NCBI GenBank assembly: GCA_020247055.1
Contig: JADCJL010000007.1
Span: 1 to 48,672 of the forward strand
Direction of reading: 5' to 3'
DNA length: 48,672 nucleotides
Origin: Acidobacteriaceae bacterium
GTDB taxonomy: Bacteria > Acidobacteriota > Terriglobia > Bryobacterales > Bryobacteraceae
Below, piece by piece: positions 8,862 through 17,968 of this stretch. Positions within the stretch are counted from its first letter, which is position 1. Each line of letters starts with the position of its first letter. A program made the position numbers and the translations under genes. The notes under the pieces are model-generated. The model saw nothing but the letters and a program-made list of their open reading frames with translations. It did not search any database and was not told the origin of the DNA.

Positions 8862-10097
8862 TCAGTCGATGATGGCCTGGAAGACGGCGGCTTCGAAGTC
8901 GCGGTCGAGCTGGCGGTCGGTGTTGTCGACCTGGATCATCAGGACGCCGACAAGTTGTTCTTTGGGGTCGATCCAGAAGTGGGTGCCGAAGGCGCCGTCC
9001 CAGCCGTAGGCGCCGGGGGAGACGCGCCAGCCGGCGGCGACGGGGTTGGTGATGACCTGGACGCTGAGGCCGAAGGCGCGGCCGGGGGCACGGCCGGGAA
9101 AGGTATCGGGGACGAAGGCGGAGGCCATCCATTCGACGGTGCGGGGGGAGAGGATGCGCTGGCCGTTCCCCTGGCCGCCGTTGAGAAGCATCTGGGCGAA
9201 GGCGGCGTAGTCGTCGGCGGTGGAGTAGAGGCCGCCGGCGCCACCGTGGTAGTTGGGGCCGTAGAGGCGGAGCATGCGGGCGTCGGCGGGGAGGCGGGTG
9301 ATGGCGCCTTGGTCGCGGTGGTAGGTGGTGGCGAGGCGGGGGGTGAGGTCGGGGCCGGGGTGGAAGGTGGTGTCGCGCATGCCGAGAGGTTGGAAGAGGC
9401 GGGTGGCGAGGAATCGGTCGAGGGGCTGGCCGCTAGCGAGTTCGACGATGTGGCCGAGGGTGTCGAAGCCGGCGCCGGCGCTGTAGGCCCAGCGGGAGCC
9501 GGGTTGGAACTCGAGGGGGGTGGGGCCGAGCTGGGGGATGGAGGTGGCGAGGGCGCCGTCGTAGAAGCCTTTGATTTTGGCGGCTTCGGCGCTACTCAAG
9601 GGGCCGCTGGCGAGGCCGGAGACGTGGGTGAGCAGGTCCTGAACGGTGATTTCGCGTTTGGCGGGGGCGGCGTGGAGGGTGGGGCTGCCGGCGCGGACGG
9701 GCTCGGCGGCGACGGACTGATTTTTAAAGGCGGGGATGAATTTCGAGACGGGATCGTTGAGCCGGACCTTGCCCTCTTCGACCATCATGAGGGTGGCGAC
9801 GGCGATGACGGGTTTGGTCATGGACCAGATGCGGAAGAGGCTGTTGCGGGCCATGGGTTTTTTGGCTTCGGCGTCGGCGAAGCCGTGGGCTTCGGCGTGG
9901 ACGATGCGGCCGCGGCGGGCGACGAGGGTGACGGCACCCTGGATGTTGTGGGCGGCGATGTGGCGCTGCATGGTGTCGCGGACGCGGCGGAGGCGCTCCG
10001 GGGAGAGTCCGGCCTGTACCGGGGTTCCGTCGGGGAGGGCGGCGGAGGCGGAGAGGGCGGCGAGGAGGAGGATGGCGATGGGGGCGAGGCGTGGCAT
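8862..10097 (-). CDS. Serine hydrolase, beta-lactamase/EstB-type fold
   Basis: Exported hydrolase of 411 aa in the class C beta-lactamase-related family (esterases and DD-peptidase-like enzymes). The start at 10097 is chosen because AGAGG lies 9 nt upstream and the product then opens with a signal peptide (MPRLAPIAILLLAALSASA); the frame is open 16 codons further. The catalytic S-x-x-K is SMTK at 92-95 and the Y-x-N-like motif is YSA at 205-207. The third motif region is probably the segment with GWDGAFGTHFW near 360. The middle tyrosine motif lacks Asn, as in EstB-like esterases, so an esterase is likelier than a true beta-lactamase. Plus-strand sequence stays G-rich although the gene is on minus. 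Confidence 0.85.
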   Translation of the reverse strand: MPRLAPIAILLLAALSASAALPDGTPVQAGLSPERLRRVRDTMQRHIAAHNIQGAVTLVARRGRIVHAEAHGFADAEAKKPMARNSLFRIWSMTKPVIAVATLMMVEEGKVRLNDPVSKFIPAFKNQSVAAEPVRAGSPTLHAAPAKREITVQDLLTHVSGLASGPLSSAEAAKIKGFYDGALATSIPQLGPTPLEFQPGSRWAYSAGAGFDTLGHIVELASGQPLDRFLATRLFQPLGMRDTTFHPGPDLTPRLATTYHRDQGAITRLPADARMLRLYGPNYHGGAGGLYSTADDYAAFAQMLLNGGQGNGQRILSPRTVEWMASAFVPDTFPGRAPGRAFGLSVQVITNPVAAGWRVSPGAYGWDGAFGTHFWIDPKEQLVGVLMIQVDNTDRQLDRDFEAAVFQAIID

Positions 10098-10143
10098 CGG
10101 GAAACCTCTGGATGTTATCGCAGATGGCAAGGGGTTGGGGGGC

Positions 10144-10176
10144 AAAAAAAGCCCCCTCCGCGGGGAGGGGGCTTTT
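10144..10176 (-). terminator. Intrinsic terminator of the TonB receptor at 10202-13687
   Basis: A near-ideal hairpin: GCCCCCTCC (10151-10159) pairs with GGAGGGGGC (10164-10172) around a GCGG loop, extended by four A-T pairs. Read on the minus strand it is followed by a run of seven T (10150-10144). It sits 26 bp after the receptor stop and 47 bp before the hydrolase start, so those two minus-strand genes are separate units. Confidence 0.88.
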
Positions 10177-10201
10177 GCGCAGTTGGGTGGGAAGGTTCTA
10201 T

Positions 10202-13200
10202 CTAAAAGTAGAACTTCAGGCCCAACTGGATGTTCCGTGGGTTGCGGGTGGCGGTCAGCGAACCGAAGCCGAAGCGTCCGCCCGTTCCGCCCACCGCGGC
10301 AGGGGTGTTGATCAATTGACCGGCCCGGCTAAAGACCATGCTCCGGTTGAAGTCCGAAAACTGCACGTTGTTCAAGGCGTTAAACATCTCCACGCGCAGT
10401 TGGAGATACTTGCTTTCGGTGAACTTGAGGTTTTTGAAGATGGAAGCATCCAGGTTCCAGAAGCCCGGCAGGCGGACGGGATAGTTGCCGTGCTCCCAGC
10501 CCGTCGAACCCTTCACGGTGGGCAGGGTGAACGCCGTCGGGTCCACCTGCAGGAACTGCGTTTTGGTGGTGCCCTGGGGATCCTTGTTGATGAACACGCG
10601 CGGGGCAATGTTCACGGAGCCCGTGTAGCGTTCATTCAGGTTGCCCAAGCCGTCGATAGAGAAGCTTACGTTTTCCGGGCGCCCGCTGCGGGCTTCGAAA
10701 ATGCCGGAGATCTGCCAATCGTTCAGGATCGTCCGCGTCACCGGACTACTGAAGCCGGAGCCGTTGTTGGCCAGCTTCGGCAGGTCGTAAACCCAGTTCA
10801 CCGCGAGCACGTGGGGCAGGTCGTAAGCGAGAGGCCCGTAGTTGGTGAGCCGGGCGTTGACCGGATGGACAAAGTTGCCGTCGCCGTCGACGAGGCCGAT
10901 GGTCCGGGACCAGGTGTAGGCCAGGCCGTAGGTCAATCCTTTCGAGAAGCGCTTGGTGGCGCTGATCTGCAAGGAGTGATACTTCGAGGGAGCACCGAAA
11001 CCCAGGACGTTGGCGTTCTCAAAGCCGGGGTAGGGGCGATAGAGGTTGACCGGCTTGGTTGTGCTGCCGTCGAATAACGGGTTGGGGTTGGTCGGGTCTT
11101 GGTTCTGCGGCAGCCAGGCCGAGCCCAGCGGCACCGCGTTCCAGTTCAGCCGGTAGATGTTGTACAGGCTGCGGCTTCCCACGTAGCCCACATCGAGCAG
11201 CACACCCGTCGGCAACTCCCGTTGAATCGAGAAATTCCAGTTGTAAGTGGTGGGAATATTGCCGTTGATGTCAAAGCCGTTGACCGAGGCGGGGGAGAAG
11301 ACACCCGCGCTGGCCGGCGGAATCGATTCCAACTGCCCGTAGAAGAACGTCGGCCGAATCGTGGAGGGCGGGTTCGGCAGCATGTCGAATACGGGATTGC
11401 CCTGGAAGCGATCGTAGAAGATCCCGCCGCCGGTCCGGATTACGGTTTTGGGGAGGATCTGATAGGCGAGGCCGATCCGGGGGGCGTAGTGGATGCCGCG
11501 GTCGTTGATCAGGCCGGCCGGATATCCGTTCTGCCCCGCCCGGCCCATGCCGTTTGCATACAGGGGACCGGTGAACGCTGCGCCCCCGGTGTTGACGATC
11601 GTGCCAATCAAGGCGGCCGGACCCACCTCCCCGTTCACCGGATTCACCGAAACCCGGCGTCCGTTCTGCAGCGCCGGCTGGCGGAGCCGAGCCGCCTGCG
11701 CCGTCTGGTAAAGCGCCGGATTGAAGGACGAAGTCTGCAGCGCCTGATCAAACTGGGGCTGGATCCAATAGAAACGCACGCCATAGTCCACGGTCAGTTT
11801 GTTGGTGACCCGCCAGGAGTCCTGGAGGAACCACTCGACGTTCCAGTAGCGATACTCGCCGTTCAGCACCGTGTTGGACTGCGCGAGGCGTTGGAAGGTG
11901 CCGGTGAGGGCGTTCGAGAAGGCCCAATTGGTATCGAGCGGATTGGAAGAGTCCCGGTCAAACCAGATGTCCCCGTTAATCGAGGTGAAGGCCGTTTGGT
12001 CTTTCTGGGAGTAATGCAGATAGATGCCGGCCTTCAACGTGTGGCGCCCGAGCACCTTGGTCAGGTTGTTCGTAAAGTCCCAGGTGTGATTGAAGTTGCG
12101 GAAGGGCGTGCCGGCGAAGTTCGAGAACGGAGCGTTCGGTACGCCACCGAAACGCCAGTTCTGCACCAGGGCCAGCTTGTCCGCTTCCGGGAAAGGCATG
12201 CGGTAGGTCAAGCCCAGGGGTTGGCGTTGGAAGGCGTTGTCGGTCGGGTCGATGTTCAGCACGTTCCGCGAGGAACCGAAGATGAATTCATTAGTCAGGG
12301 TCGGGCTCACCGTCGTCGTCAGGTTGGTGATGAAGCTCCAACCCGGGTTACCGAAGTTCATGGGTCCGAATGGAATGTTGTAGTCTGCATTCCATTGACC
12401 GTACGGCATGTTCTGCTCGCTCTTGGTCCGCAGGTAGCGGGCGTAAAGCCGCCATTTATCGCTGATGTTATAGTCGCCGCGGTACATCTCTTCCCGGCGT
12501 GGGAACGAGTGCGAAACCTGGGTCTGGTAGTTGAAGTCCGGATTGATGCCTGCCGCGTTGGGCTGCGGATAGAAATTCAGGATGCGCCGGCCATCCGCGC
12601 TGATCCGGTTCTGCGGAATGATGTTTCCAGGGAACTGGATATTATTGTTCAACGGGTCGCGTACGATCAGCGGGGAGCCGCCGCCTTCGCGGGACTGCGA
12701 GAAGTTGCCGGTCCGCTCGAGCGCGCTGGGCACGGTCACGTTCCGAAGCGAGTTCGCGATCAATTGATTCTGCCATTCCGTCCCGATGAAGAAGAAAAAT
12801 TTGTCCTTGTTCCGGTTGAAGAGTCCAGGAATGTAGACAGGACCTCCAATATTAAAGCCCGGGTAGTTACGCCGCGATAACGGGCGCTGACGGTTCTCCA
12901 TGTTGTTGCGCCACAGGTTGGCGTTGAGACTTTCGTGCTGGTAAAACCAATAGCCGGTGCCGTGGAAATCCCGTGTGCCGCTCTTGGTGACCACCTGTAT
13001 CTGCGCGCCGGAGGAGCGGCCGAACTCGGCCGGCTGGGCATTGGTGATCACCTTGAACTCCCCAATCTGGTCCATGTTCAAAGTCGCCAGTGCGCCGCCG
13101 TTGGAGCCGGTATCCACGTTCGTGACCCCGTCTACCGTCAGGTTGTTCTGGTTACCCCGGTTTCCGTTCGCTTGAATGCCGCCCAGGCCGCCCGTGTAAA

Positions 13201-13687
13201 CCACGCCGGGAATGACGCGCACTAGGTCCAGGAAGTTGTTCCGGTTCATGGTCAGGTCCAGGACCTGTTTGCCTTGCAACACACCGGAGCGGTCCGCACC
13301 CGTCGTCTGCACTTCGGCGGCGGCGGCCTCAACCGTGATTGTTTCGGTTAGCGCACCAACTTCCAACACAACGGGAATGTCCAGGCGGTCCGACGCGAAC
13401 AGTTTTACTTCGCGGCGCTCGAATTTCTTAAAACCCGTCACCTCGATCGCGACGGTGTAGGTTGATGGCTGCACCGCCTGGAATAGGTAGAAGCCCTCGT
13501 CATTGGTTTCCGTTTCCCGAATGTTGCCTTGTACGGTGTTGATGAGCCGTACTTTCGCCTTCGGCACAACGGCTTGCTGGTTGTCCCGCACCACTCCGGA
13601 AATCGAGCCGGAGATCTGCTGGGCAGGAAGAAGAGAGGAGAGTAAGAACAGGGCAATGACCGCTTGCCTCGCATTGCGGAGAATCAT
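10202..13687 (-). CDS. TonB-dependent receptor, Oar-like, full length
   Basis: Outer-membrane receptor of 1161 aa. The signal peptide is about 1-22 (LFLLSSLLPAQ). A carboxypeptidase-regulatory domain follows (about 26-105, GVVRDNQQAVVPKAKV), then the plug (LTVDGVTNVDTGSNGG, IQVVTKSGTRDFHGTG) and a barrel ending LGLKFYF. It has its own strong terminator. Compared with genes on both sides its codons are less extreme: G and C are almost balanced on the plus strand, and A- and T-ending codons are more common. That suggests a different recent history, such as acquisition, or a position at the skew switch. Substrate unknown. Confidence 0.92.
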   Translation of the reverse strand: MILRNARQAVIALFLLSSLLPAQQISGSISGVVRDNQQAVVPKAKVRLINTVQGNIRETETNDEGFYLFQAVQPSTYTVAIEVTGFKKFERREVKLFASDRLDIPVVLEVGALTETITVEAAAAEVQTTGADRSGVLQGKQVLDLTMNRNNFLDLVRVIPGVVYTGGLGGIQANGNRGNQNNLTVDGVTNVDTGSNGGALATLNMDQIGEFKVITNAQPAEFGRSSGAQIQVVTKSGTRDFHGTGYWFYQHESLNANLWRNNMENRQRPLSRRNYPGFNIGGPVYIPGLFNRNKDKFFFFIGTEWQNQLIANSLRNVTVPSALERTGNFSQSREGGGSPLIVRDPLNNNIQFPGNIIPQNRISADGRRILNFYPQPNAAGINPDFNYQTQVSHSFPRREEMYRGDYNISDKWRLYARYLRTKSEQNMPYGQWNADYNIPFGPMNFGNPGWSFITNLTTTVSPTLTNEFIFGSSRNVLNIDPTDNAFQRQPLGLTYRMPFPEADKLALVQNWRFGGVPNAPFSNFAGTPFRNFNHTWDFTNNLTKVLGRHTLKAGIYLHYSQKDQTAFTSINGDIWFDRDSSNPLDTNWAFSNALTGTFQRLAQSNTVLNGEYRYWNVEWFLQDSWRVTNKLTVDYGVRFYWIQPQFDQALQTSSFNPALYQTAQAARLRQPALQNGRRVSVNPVNGEVGPAALIGTIVNTGGAAFTGPLYANGMGRAGQNGYPAGLINDRGIHYAPRIGLAYQILPKTVIRTGGGIFYDRFQGNPVFDMLPNPPSTIRPTFFYGQLESIPPASAGVFSPASVNGFDINGNIPTTYNWNFSIQRELPTGVLLDVGYVGSRSLYNIYRLNWNAVPLGSAWLPQNQDPTNPNPLFDGSTTKPVNLYRPYPGFENANVLGFGAPSKYHSLQISATKRFSKGLTYGLAYTWSRTIGLVDGDGNFVHPVNARLTNYGPLAYDLPHVLAVNWVYDLPKLANNGSGFSSPVTRTILNDWQISGIFEARSGRPENVSFSIDGLGNLNERYTGSVNIAPRVFINKDPQGTTKTQFLQVDPTAFTLPTVKGSTGWEHGNYPVRLPGFWNLDASIFKNLKFTESKYLQLRVEMFNALNNVQFSDFNRSMVFSRAGQLINTPAAVGGTGGRFGFGSLTATRNPRNIQLGLKFYF

Positions 13688-14388
13688 CTTGGAGACCCTT
13701 TTTGATTTACGTTACGATGGGCTCCCGGTGACTGGTGTAACCAGGAGATCCCAAGTTAGCCGAAAGTATAAGATAATTTACCTGCGGAGAAAAGGGGGAT
13801 GTGTCAGGCTGTTGCGCCCACGTAGAAAGTTCCGATTGACCGCCGCCAAGCCGAGGGATGGAACAACTCGCTATGAATCAAAAGAAGCGGGACCGGATGA
13901 ATAAGTTCAAGCGCTCCCGCGACACGTAGATGACCCCGCGGGGAGCGGCGGAGAAAACGAGACCCAGCGAGCGCCGGGTCCGCAAACTGCGGGGGCCGAG
14001 GATGCCGGATCGGGCCAACCTTCGCCCCCGCGCCTATGGCTCAACAGCGGGCTCCGTAAGCGGCCAGACGCGCCGCCGCCCTTTCTCCGCAGACCCCCCG
14101 GGAGCCCTCATGCGCCGCTTCCTCACCGCGCAGGACCGCCTGATAAATCTTCTGTGTCCTGCCGCAAACTCCTTCCCCGGCCACCCGGCTCGACAGCAGT
14201 CCCCTCACCAACGCAACGCACTCTACTCCGCCACCGCGCCAAGGTACCTGCGGGGTTCCGTTCTGCCCGGCCCGATACCCCCTCCGCCCCGGGCAAACCG
14301 CGTGACGACACGCTGCCCTTGCCCCTCCCACCCCATCCGCGTTAGCCTCTCAATTACCCCTCTCGCGCCCTCTCCAACTCCTTACCCC
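13688..14388. other. 701-bp gene-free region at the GC-skew switch
   Basis: No convincing gene is seen. An open frame from 13930 continues into the hydroxylase gene, but its first 153 codons are proline/arginine-rich with no domain or signal peptide. The region has one AT-rich patch (about 13760-13782). Strand composition changes from roughly neutral to strongly C-rich at about 14.0-14.1 kb. It should contain the promoters of the receptor (minus) and the hydroxylase (plus). Confidence 0.6.
13765..13770 (-). promoter_or_regulatory. Candidate -10 box (TATACT) for the 10202-13687 receptor
   Basis: On the minus strand TATACT lies in the only AT-rich patch upstream of the receptor, 78 nt before its ATG. 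The hexamer 17 nt further upstream is TTTTCT, a weak -35. The call rests on position and composition only. Confidence 0.3.
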
Positions 14389-15174
14389 ATGCCCATCTTC
14401 AGCAACCTATCCTGGGAGTGGCTCCGCGCGGCTACCAGTCCATTCCCCCTCTACCTCGCCACCGTCCTTGCGATCTCGATCGCCGAACACTTCTGGCCCG
14501 CCGGCCCACGCCCCGCCCTCCGCGACCGCCTCTTCAATTTCGCCTTGGCCTTCCTGGGCGGTCTTGCCATGGCCGCCTTTAACTCCGTCTTCGCCTCCGT
14601 GCCCACCTTCCCCTCGCCCTTCGCCACGCTCCACCTCCAGGGTTTTTGGGCGTGGACGGCCGGCGCCTTGGCCTACACCATCCTCTGGGACCTCTTCCAA
14701 TACGCGTTCCACCGCCTCCAGCACCGGGTGCCCATCCTCTGGCGGACCCACGCCCTGCACCACGACTCGGAGGTTTTTCATTGCTCCGATGCCCTCCGCA
14801 ACACCGTATGGGCAAGCCTAACCCAAATCCTCTTCATCGGCGTCCCCCTCGTCGCCATCGGCGCTCACCACCTTCTCCACCCCACTGCCGGCGTTCTTCT
14901 GTTCTCCATCTTCGGCTTCTACAACCACGCCAACCTCCGCTTCGGCCACGGCCCGCTCACCCCCCTCCTCTCCGGCCCCCAGTTCCACCGCCTCCACCAC
15001 GCCCATGACGAGTCCTGCCAGAGTCGTAACTTCGCCACCTTCTTCCCCTGTATCGACATGCTCTTCGGCACCTACCGTCGCCCCGCCCCGCAGGATTTCC
15101 CCCCCACCGGCGTCCCCGGCCGCCGCCAGTCCAGCGGCCTCCGGTCGCTCTTCGCCGCCGTTCTTGCCCGCTAA
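14389..15174 (+). CDS. Fatty acid hydroxylase/sterol desaturase family membrane protein
   Basis: Integral-membrane di-iron oxygenase-type protein of 261 aa. The start at 14389 gives a normal N-terminus with transmembrane helices beginning near residue 13 (YLATVLAISIAEHFWPAG), then further helices at about 45-65 and 85-110. The family histidine boxes are present: HRLQH, HALHH, and HRLHHAHD, plus FYNHANLRFGHG. These coordinate the two irons. Members hydroxylate or desaturate lipids; the exact substrate is not readable. It is the first strongly C-rich gene after the skew switch. No close operon partner: the next gene starts 48 bp downstream and is unrelated in function. Confidence 0.85.
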   Translation: MPIFSNLSWEWLRAATSPFPLYLATVLAISIAEHFWPAGPRPALRDRLFNFALAFLGGLAMAAFNSVFASVPTFPSPFATLHLQGFWAWTAGALAYTILWDLFQYAFHRLQHRVPILWRTHALHHDSEVFHCSDALRNTVWASLTQILFIGVPLVAIGAHHLLHPTAGVLLFSIFGFYNHANLRFGHGPLTPLLSGPQFHRLHHAHDESCQSRNFATFFPCIDMLFGTYRRPAPQDFPPTGVPGRRQSSGLRSLFAAVLAR

Positions 15175-15222
15175 CCCTGACTCGCCGCCGCCCCCGAAAT
15201 TCAATAGAATAACGTCCAAACC

Positions 15223-16488
15223 ATGACTTCCCTCTCCCGCCGCGCACTCCTCGGCTCCCTCACCTCTCTCCTCCCCGCCCAAACCCGCAAAAAGATCAAA
15301 ATCACGGACGTCCGCTGCGCCATTATCGGCCAGAGTCCCGTCGTCCGCATCGTCACCGACCAGGGCATCTCCGGCTACGGCCAGGCCGAAACCCGCAAAG
15401 TCTACCTTCGCCCCATGGTCCTCTTCTACAAGGACTACATCCTCGGCGAAGACCCCACCGACGTCGAACGCGTCATGATGAAGATCCGCCGCCTCGGCGC
15501 CTTCAAACCCTGGGGCGCCGCCGTCAGCGCCATCGAAATCGCCCTCTGGGACATCGCCGGCCAGGTCGCCGGCCTCCCCGTCTACAAACTCCTCGGCGGC
15601 AAAATCCGCGACAGCGTCCGCATCTACAACGGCGGCTTCCGCCCCGTCTTCAAAGGGCAGGAACCCCAGCACTTCGCCGAAGTCGTCCAGCAGATGAAGG
15701 AGGCGCCCGAGGGCTTCACCCTCATCAAGATGCCCATCGGTTTCCACAACCCCGCCCAGCTCAACGCCATGCCCGGACAGTGGTACGACGAACCCCGCGC
15801 CGGCGCGCCCCATGGCAACAAGGGCATGCTCACCGAAAAGGGCTTTAAACGCATCCTGCAAAGCGTCGAAGCGATGAAGAAGGTGCTCGGCGACGACGTC
15901 GGCCTCGCCCTCGACGCCGGCCCCGGCTGGATGATGAAGGATGCCGTCAACTTCTGCAAAGCCGTCGAGCCTCTCCATCTTGCCTGGGTTGAAGATCTCC
16001 TCACCGGCGATTACACCCCCTACCCCAACGCCGATCTCTACCGGGACCTGAAGATGCAAACCTCCGTCCCCATCCACACCGGCGAACAGATCTACAACCG
16101 GGCCAATTTCAAGGACCTCATCGAAAAGCAGGCCGTCGACGTCCTGGGCCCCGACCCGGAAGACGTCGGCGGCATCGCCGAACTCAAATGGATCACCGAA
16201 TACGCCGACCTCCACGGCATCCTCATGGCCCCGCACGGCGTCTTTGACGGCCTCATCGGCCTCGCCGCCCACGTGCACATGGCGGCGGCCATGCCCCAGA
16301 ACTTCGTCGCCTTCGAGTATCCCTACGGCCAGCCCGACTGGTGGTACGACATCGTCGAGGGCCTCCCCAACCCCATCGTGAAAAAGGGCTTCATCGACGT
16401 CTGGGACACCCCCGGCCTCGGCGTCAGGTTCCGCGTCAACGCCGCCAAAGCCCGCCTGTCGCCCGAAGACCGCGGCTTCTTCGACTAG
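15223..16488 (+). CDS. Enolase-superfamily (mandelate racemase/muconate lactonizing) enzyme
   Basis: Sugar-acid dehydratase or racemase candidate of 421 aa. The N-terminus has a twin-arginine-like leader (SRRALLGSLTSLLPAQ), suggesting export, which is unusual for this mostly cytoplasmic family but common for its acidobacterial members. The three metal ligands are visible: D231 in GLALDAGPGW, E257 in AWVEDLL and E288 in HTGEQIYN. The acid/base His is H338 in MAPHGVFDG. The second-strand lysine segment is TLIKMPIGF, lacking the K-x-K of mandelate racemase. The specific reaction is therefore open, with a sugar-acid dehydratase the best guess. It starts 48 bp after the hydroxylase. Confidence 0.85.
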   Translation: MTSLSRRALLGSLTSLLPAQTRKKIKITDVRCAIIGQSPVVRIVTDQGISGYGQAETRKVYLRPMVLFYKDYILGEDPTDVERVMMKIRRLGAFKPWGAAVSAIEIALWDIAGQVAGLPVYKLLGGKIRDSVRIYNGGFRPVFKGQEPQHFAEVVQQMKEAPEGFTLIKMPIGFHNPAQLNAMPGQWYDEPRAGAPHGNKGMLTEKGFKRILQSVEAMKKVLGDDVGLALDAGPGWMMKDAVNFCKAVEPLHLAWVEDLLTGDYTPYPNADLYRDLKMQTSVPIHTGEQIYNRANFKDLIEKQAVDVLGPDPEDVGGIAELKWITEYADLHGILMAPHGVFDGLIGLAAHVHMAAAMPQNFVAFEYPYGQPDWWYDIVEGLPNPIVKKGFIDVWDTPGLGVRFRVNAAKARLSPEDRGFFD

Positions 16489-16648
16489 CCCCGCCCACCG
16501 CCCCACTACGCGCCCGGCGCCGCGCCGGTAACCACCGTGCTGACGCGCGGGCCAGGAACATCTCAACCCCCAACGACATCGGCACGGCCAAGCCGCCAAC
16601 CCTTCGGCAACCCCGTGCCTCTGACACGCACCCATCTCCGGTTATAAG

Positions 16649-17779
16649 ATGAGAACCTGCATGCTCCGATCTCACTGCCTCTCTCTCCTGCTTATCGCCT
16701 TCTTCACCACCACGGCCTCCGGACAAACTCCCGCGCCGCCTCCCACCCCGCCCGCCAAACCCCAGCGCACGCCGCCCCCTACCCGCGACCCCCACACCCC
16801 CGGCTACGTCAAAGCGAAGGAACTCGCCGACGGCGCCCTCCCCTCGCCCACCAAGAACGGCAACTTCATCATCGGCCCCACCTATAAACCCGCCGAAGGC
16901 ATGTCCGGCAAACCGGAAGACCTCCAGGGCAAGGTCCACGAGTTCACCATGGAGTCCAAAGACTCCAAGATCTACCCCGGCATCGCCCGCGATGGCTTCC
17001 CGCGCCCCGACCCGAACGATCCCGCCAAACTCCTCATCGTCAGCGGCCCCAGGCCCTATACCCGCAAGGTCGCCGTCTACATCCCCAAGCAGTACGTCGC
17101 CGGTACCGTCGCCCCCTTTATCGTCGGCGCCGACGGACCGGACCGCCTCCTCTTCCAGGCCCTCGATCACCTGATCGCCGCCGGCAAAGTCCCCCCCATG
17201 ATCGCCATCTCCATCGGCAACGGCAGCGGCGACGCCCAGGGCAGCCAGCGCGGCCTCGAGTACGACACCATGTCCGGCCTCTACGCCGAATTCGTCGAAA
17301 AAGAGGTGCTGCCGCTCGTCGAGCAGAAGTATGCCGTCAAGCTCACCAAAGACCCCGACGCCCGCGCCACCATGGGCTGCAGCTCCGGCGGTTCCGCCGC
17401 CATGTCCATGGCCTGGTACCGCCCCGATCTCTACCACCGCGTCGTCAGCTACTCCGGCACCTTCGTCTATCAACAGTGGCCCTACAACGCCGAAACGCCC
17501 CACGGTGCCTGGGACTACCACGAAACCCTCATCCCCAACAGCCCGAAAAAACCGCTCCGCATCTGGATGCACGTCAGCGACCGCGACAACCTCATCACCC
17601 GCGACGCCTACCACGACTGGGTCCTCGCCAACGAACGCATGGCCAAGGTGCTGGCCAAGAAAGGCTACCCCTATCAGTTCGTCTTCACCAAAAACTCCGG
17701 TCACTGCGACCGCGCCGTGAAGCTCGCCACCTACCCCTTGGCGCTCGAGTACATCTGGCAAGGCTACAAAGCCCGGTAG
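16649..17779 (+). CDS. Exported esterase, alpha/beta hydrolase (Fes/IroE/EsterD-like)
   Basis: Secreted serine esterase of 376 aa. A signal peptide (about 1-25, ending ASGQ) is followed by a proline-rich linker and an alpha/beta-hydrolase domain. The nucleophile elbow is GCSSGG with S245. The acid is D311 or D313 in HVSDRDN and the base is H352 in NSGHCDRAV. This arrangement matches the putative-esterase family that includes enterochelin esterases and carbohydrate (feruloyl, acetylxylan) esterases. With no siderophore genes nearby, carbohydrate-ester cleavage is at least as likely. ATG at 16664 is an alternative start. It stands alone, 160 bp after the enolase-family gene. Confidence 0.82.
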   Translation: MRTCMLRSHCLSLLLIAFFTTTASGQTPAPPPTPPAKPQRTPPPTRDPHTPGYVKAKELADGALPSPTKNGNFIIGPTYKPAEGMSGKPEDLQGKVHEFTMESKDSKIYPGIARDGFPRPDPNDPAKLLIVSGPRPYTRKVAVYIPKQYVAGTVAPFIVGADGPDRLLFQALDHLIAAGKVPPMIAISIGNGSGDAQGSQRGLEYDTMSGLYAEFVEKEVLPLVEQKYAVKLTKDPDARATMGCSSGGSAAMSMAWYRPDLYHRVVSYSGTFVYQQWPYNAETPHGAWDYHETLIPNSPKKPLRIWMHVSDRDNLITRDAYHDWVLANERMAKVLAKKGYPYQFVFTKNSGHCDRAVKLATYPLALEYIWQGYKAR

Positions 17780-17968
17780 CGCTCCACCGGCGAAGTGCCG
17801 CATCCACCCTGGGCTTCCGCAGCCTGTTCAACGACTCCGTCCCCTGCCGGCTGAAAGGTGCCATCGCGTTCGCTTCGCGGTGACCCTACTGGCAGGGTAC
17901 CCTCCTTCGATCTGCTCAATTACCCCGAAAATCTCTAATCCTCCCGGCGTTCAAGCTACACTTGCCCC

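Noticed and set aside
8862-10097. True beta-lactamase (antibiotic resistance) call for the serine hydrolase
   Set aside because: The Y-x-N motif is YSA and the third motif is not KTG; EstB-like esterase is the safer assignment.
8847-10205. 452-codon open frame on the plus strand opposite the serine hydrolase
   Set aside because: Its Gly/Asp/Glu-rich translation is the antisense shadow of a gene with all three catalytic motifs.
11099-12880. 593-codon plus-strand open frame inside the TonB receptor
   Set aside because: Antisense to a full receptor with plug and barrel motifs; no domain of its own.
13930-14388. 153-codon extension upstream of the fatty acid hydroxylase
   Set aside because: Pro/Arg-rich stop-free sequence caused by high GC; no recognisable domain, and ATG 14389 starts a normal membrane protein.
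14818-16635. 605-codon minus-strand open frame opposite the hydroxylase and enolase-family genes
   Set aside because: Spans two real genes antisense, with no motif.
17883-17898. ACCCT-N6-AGGGT inverted repeat as a terminator
   Set aside because: Stem of only five pairs and no T-run; likely chance in GC-rich intergenic DNA.
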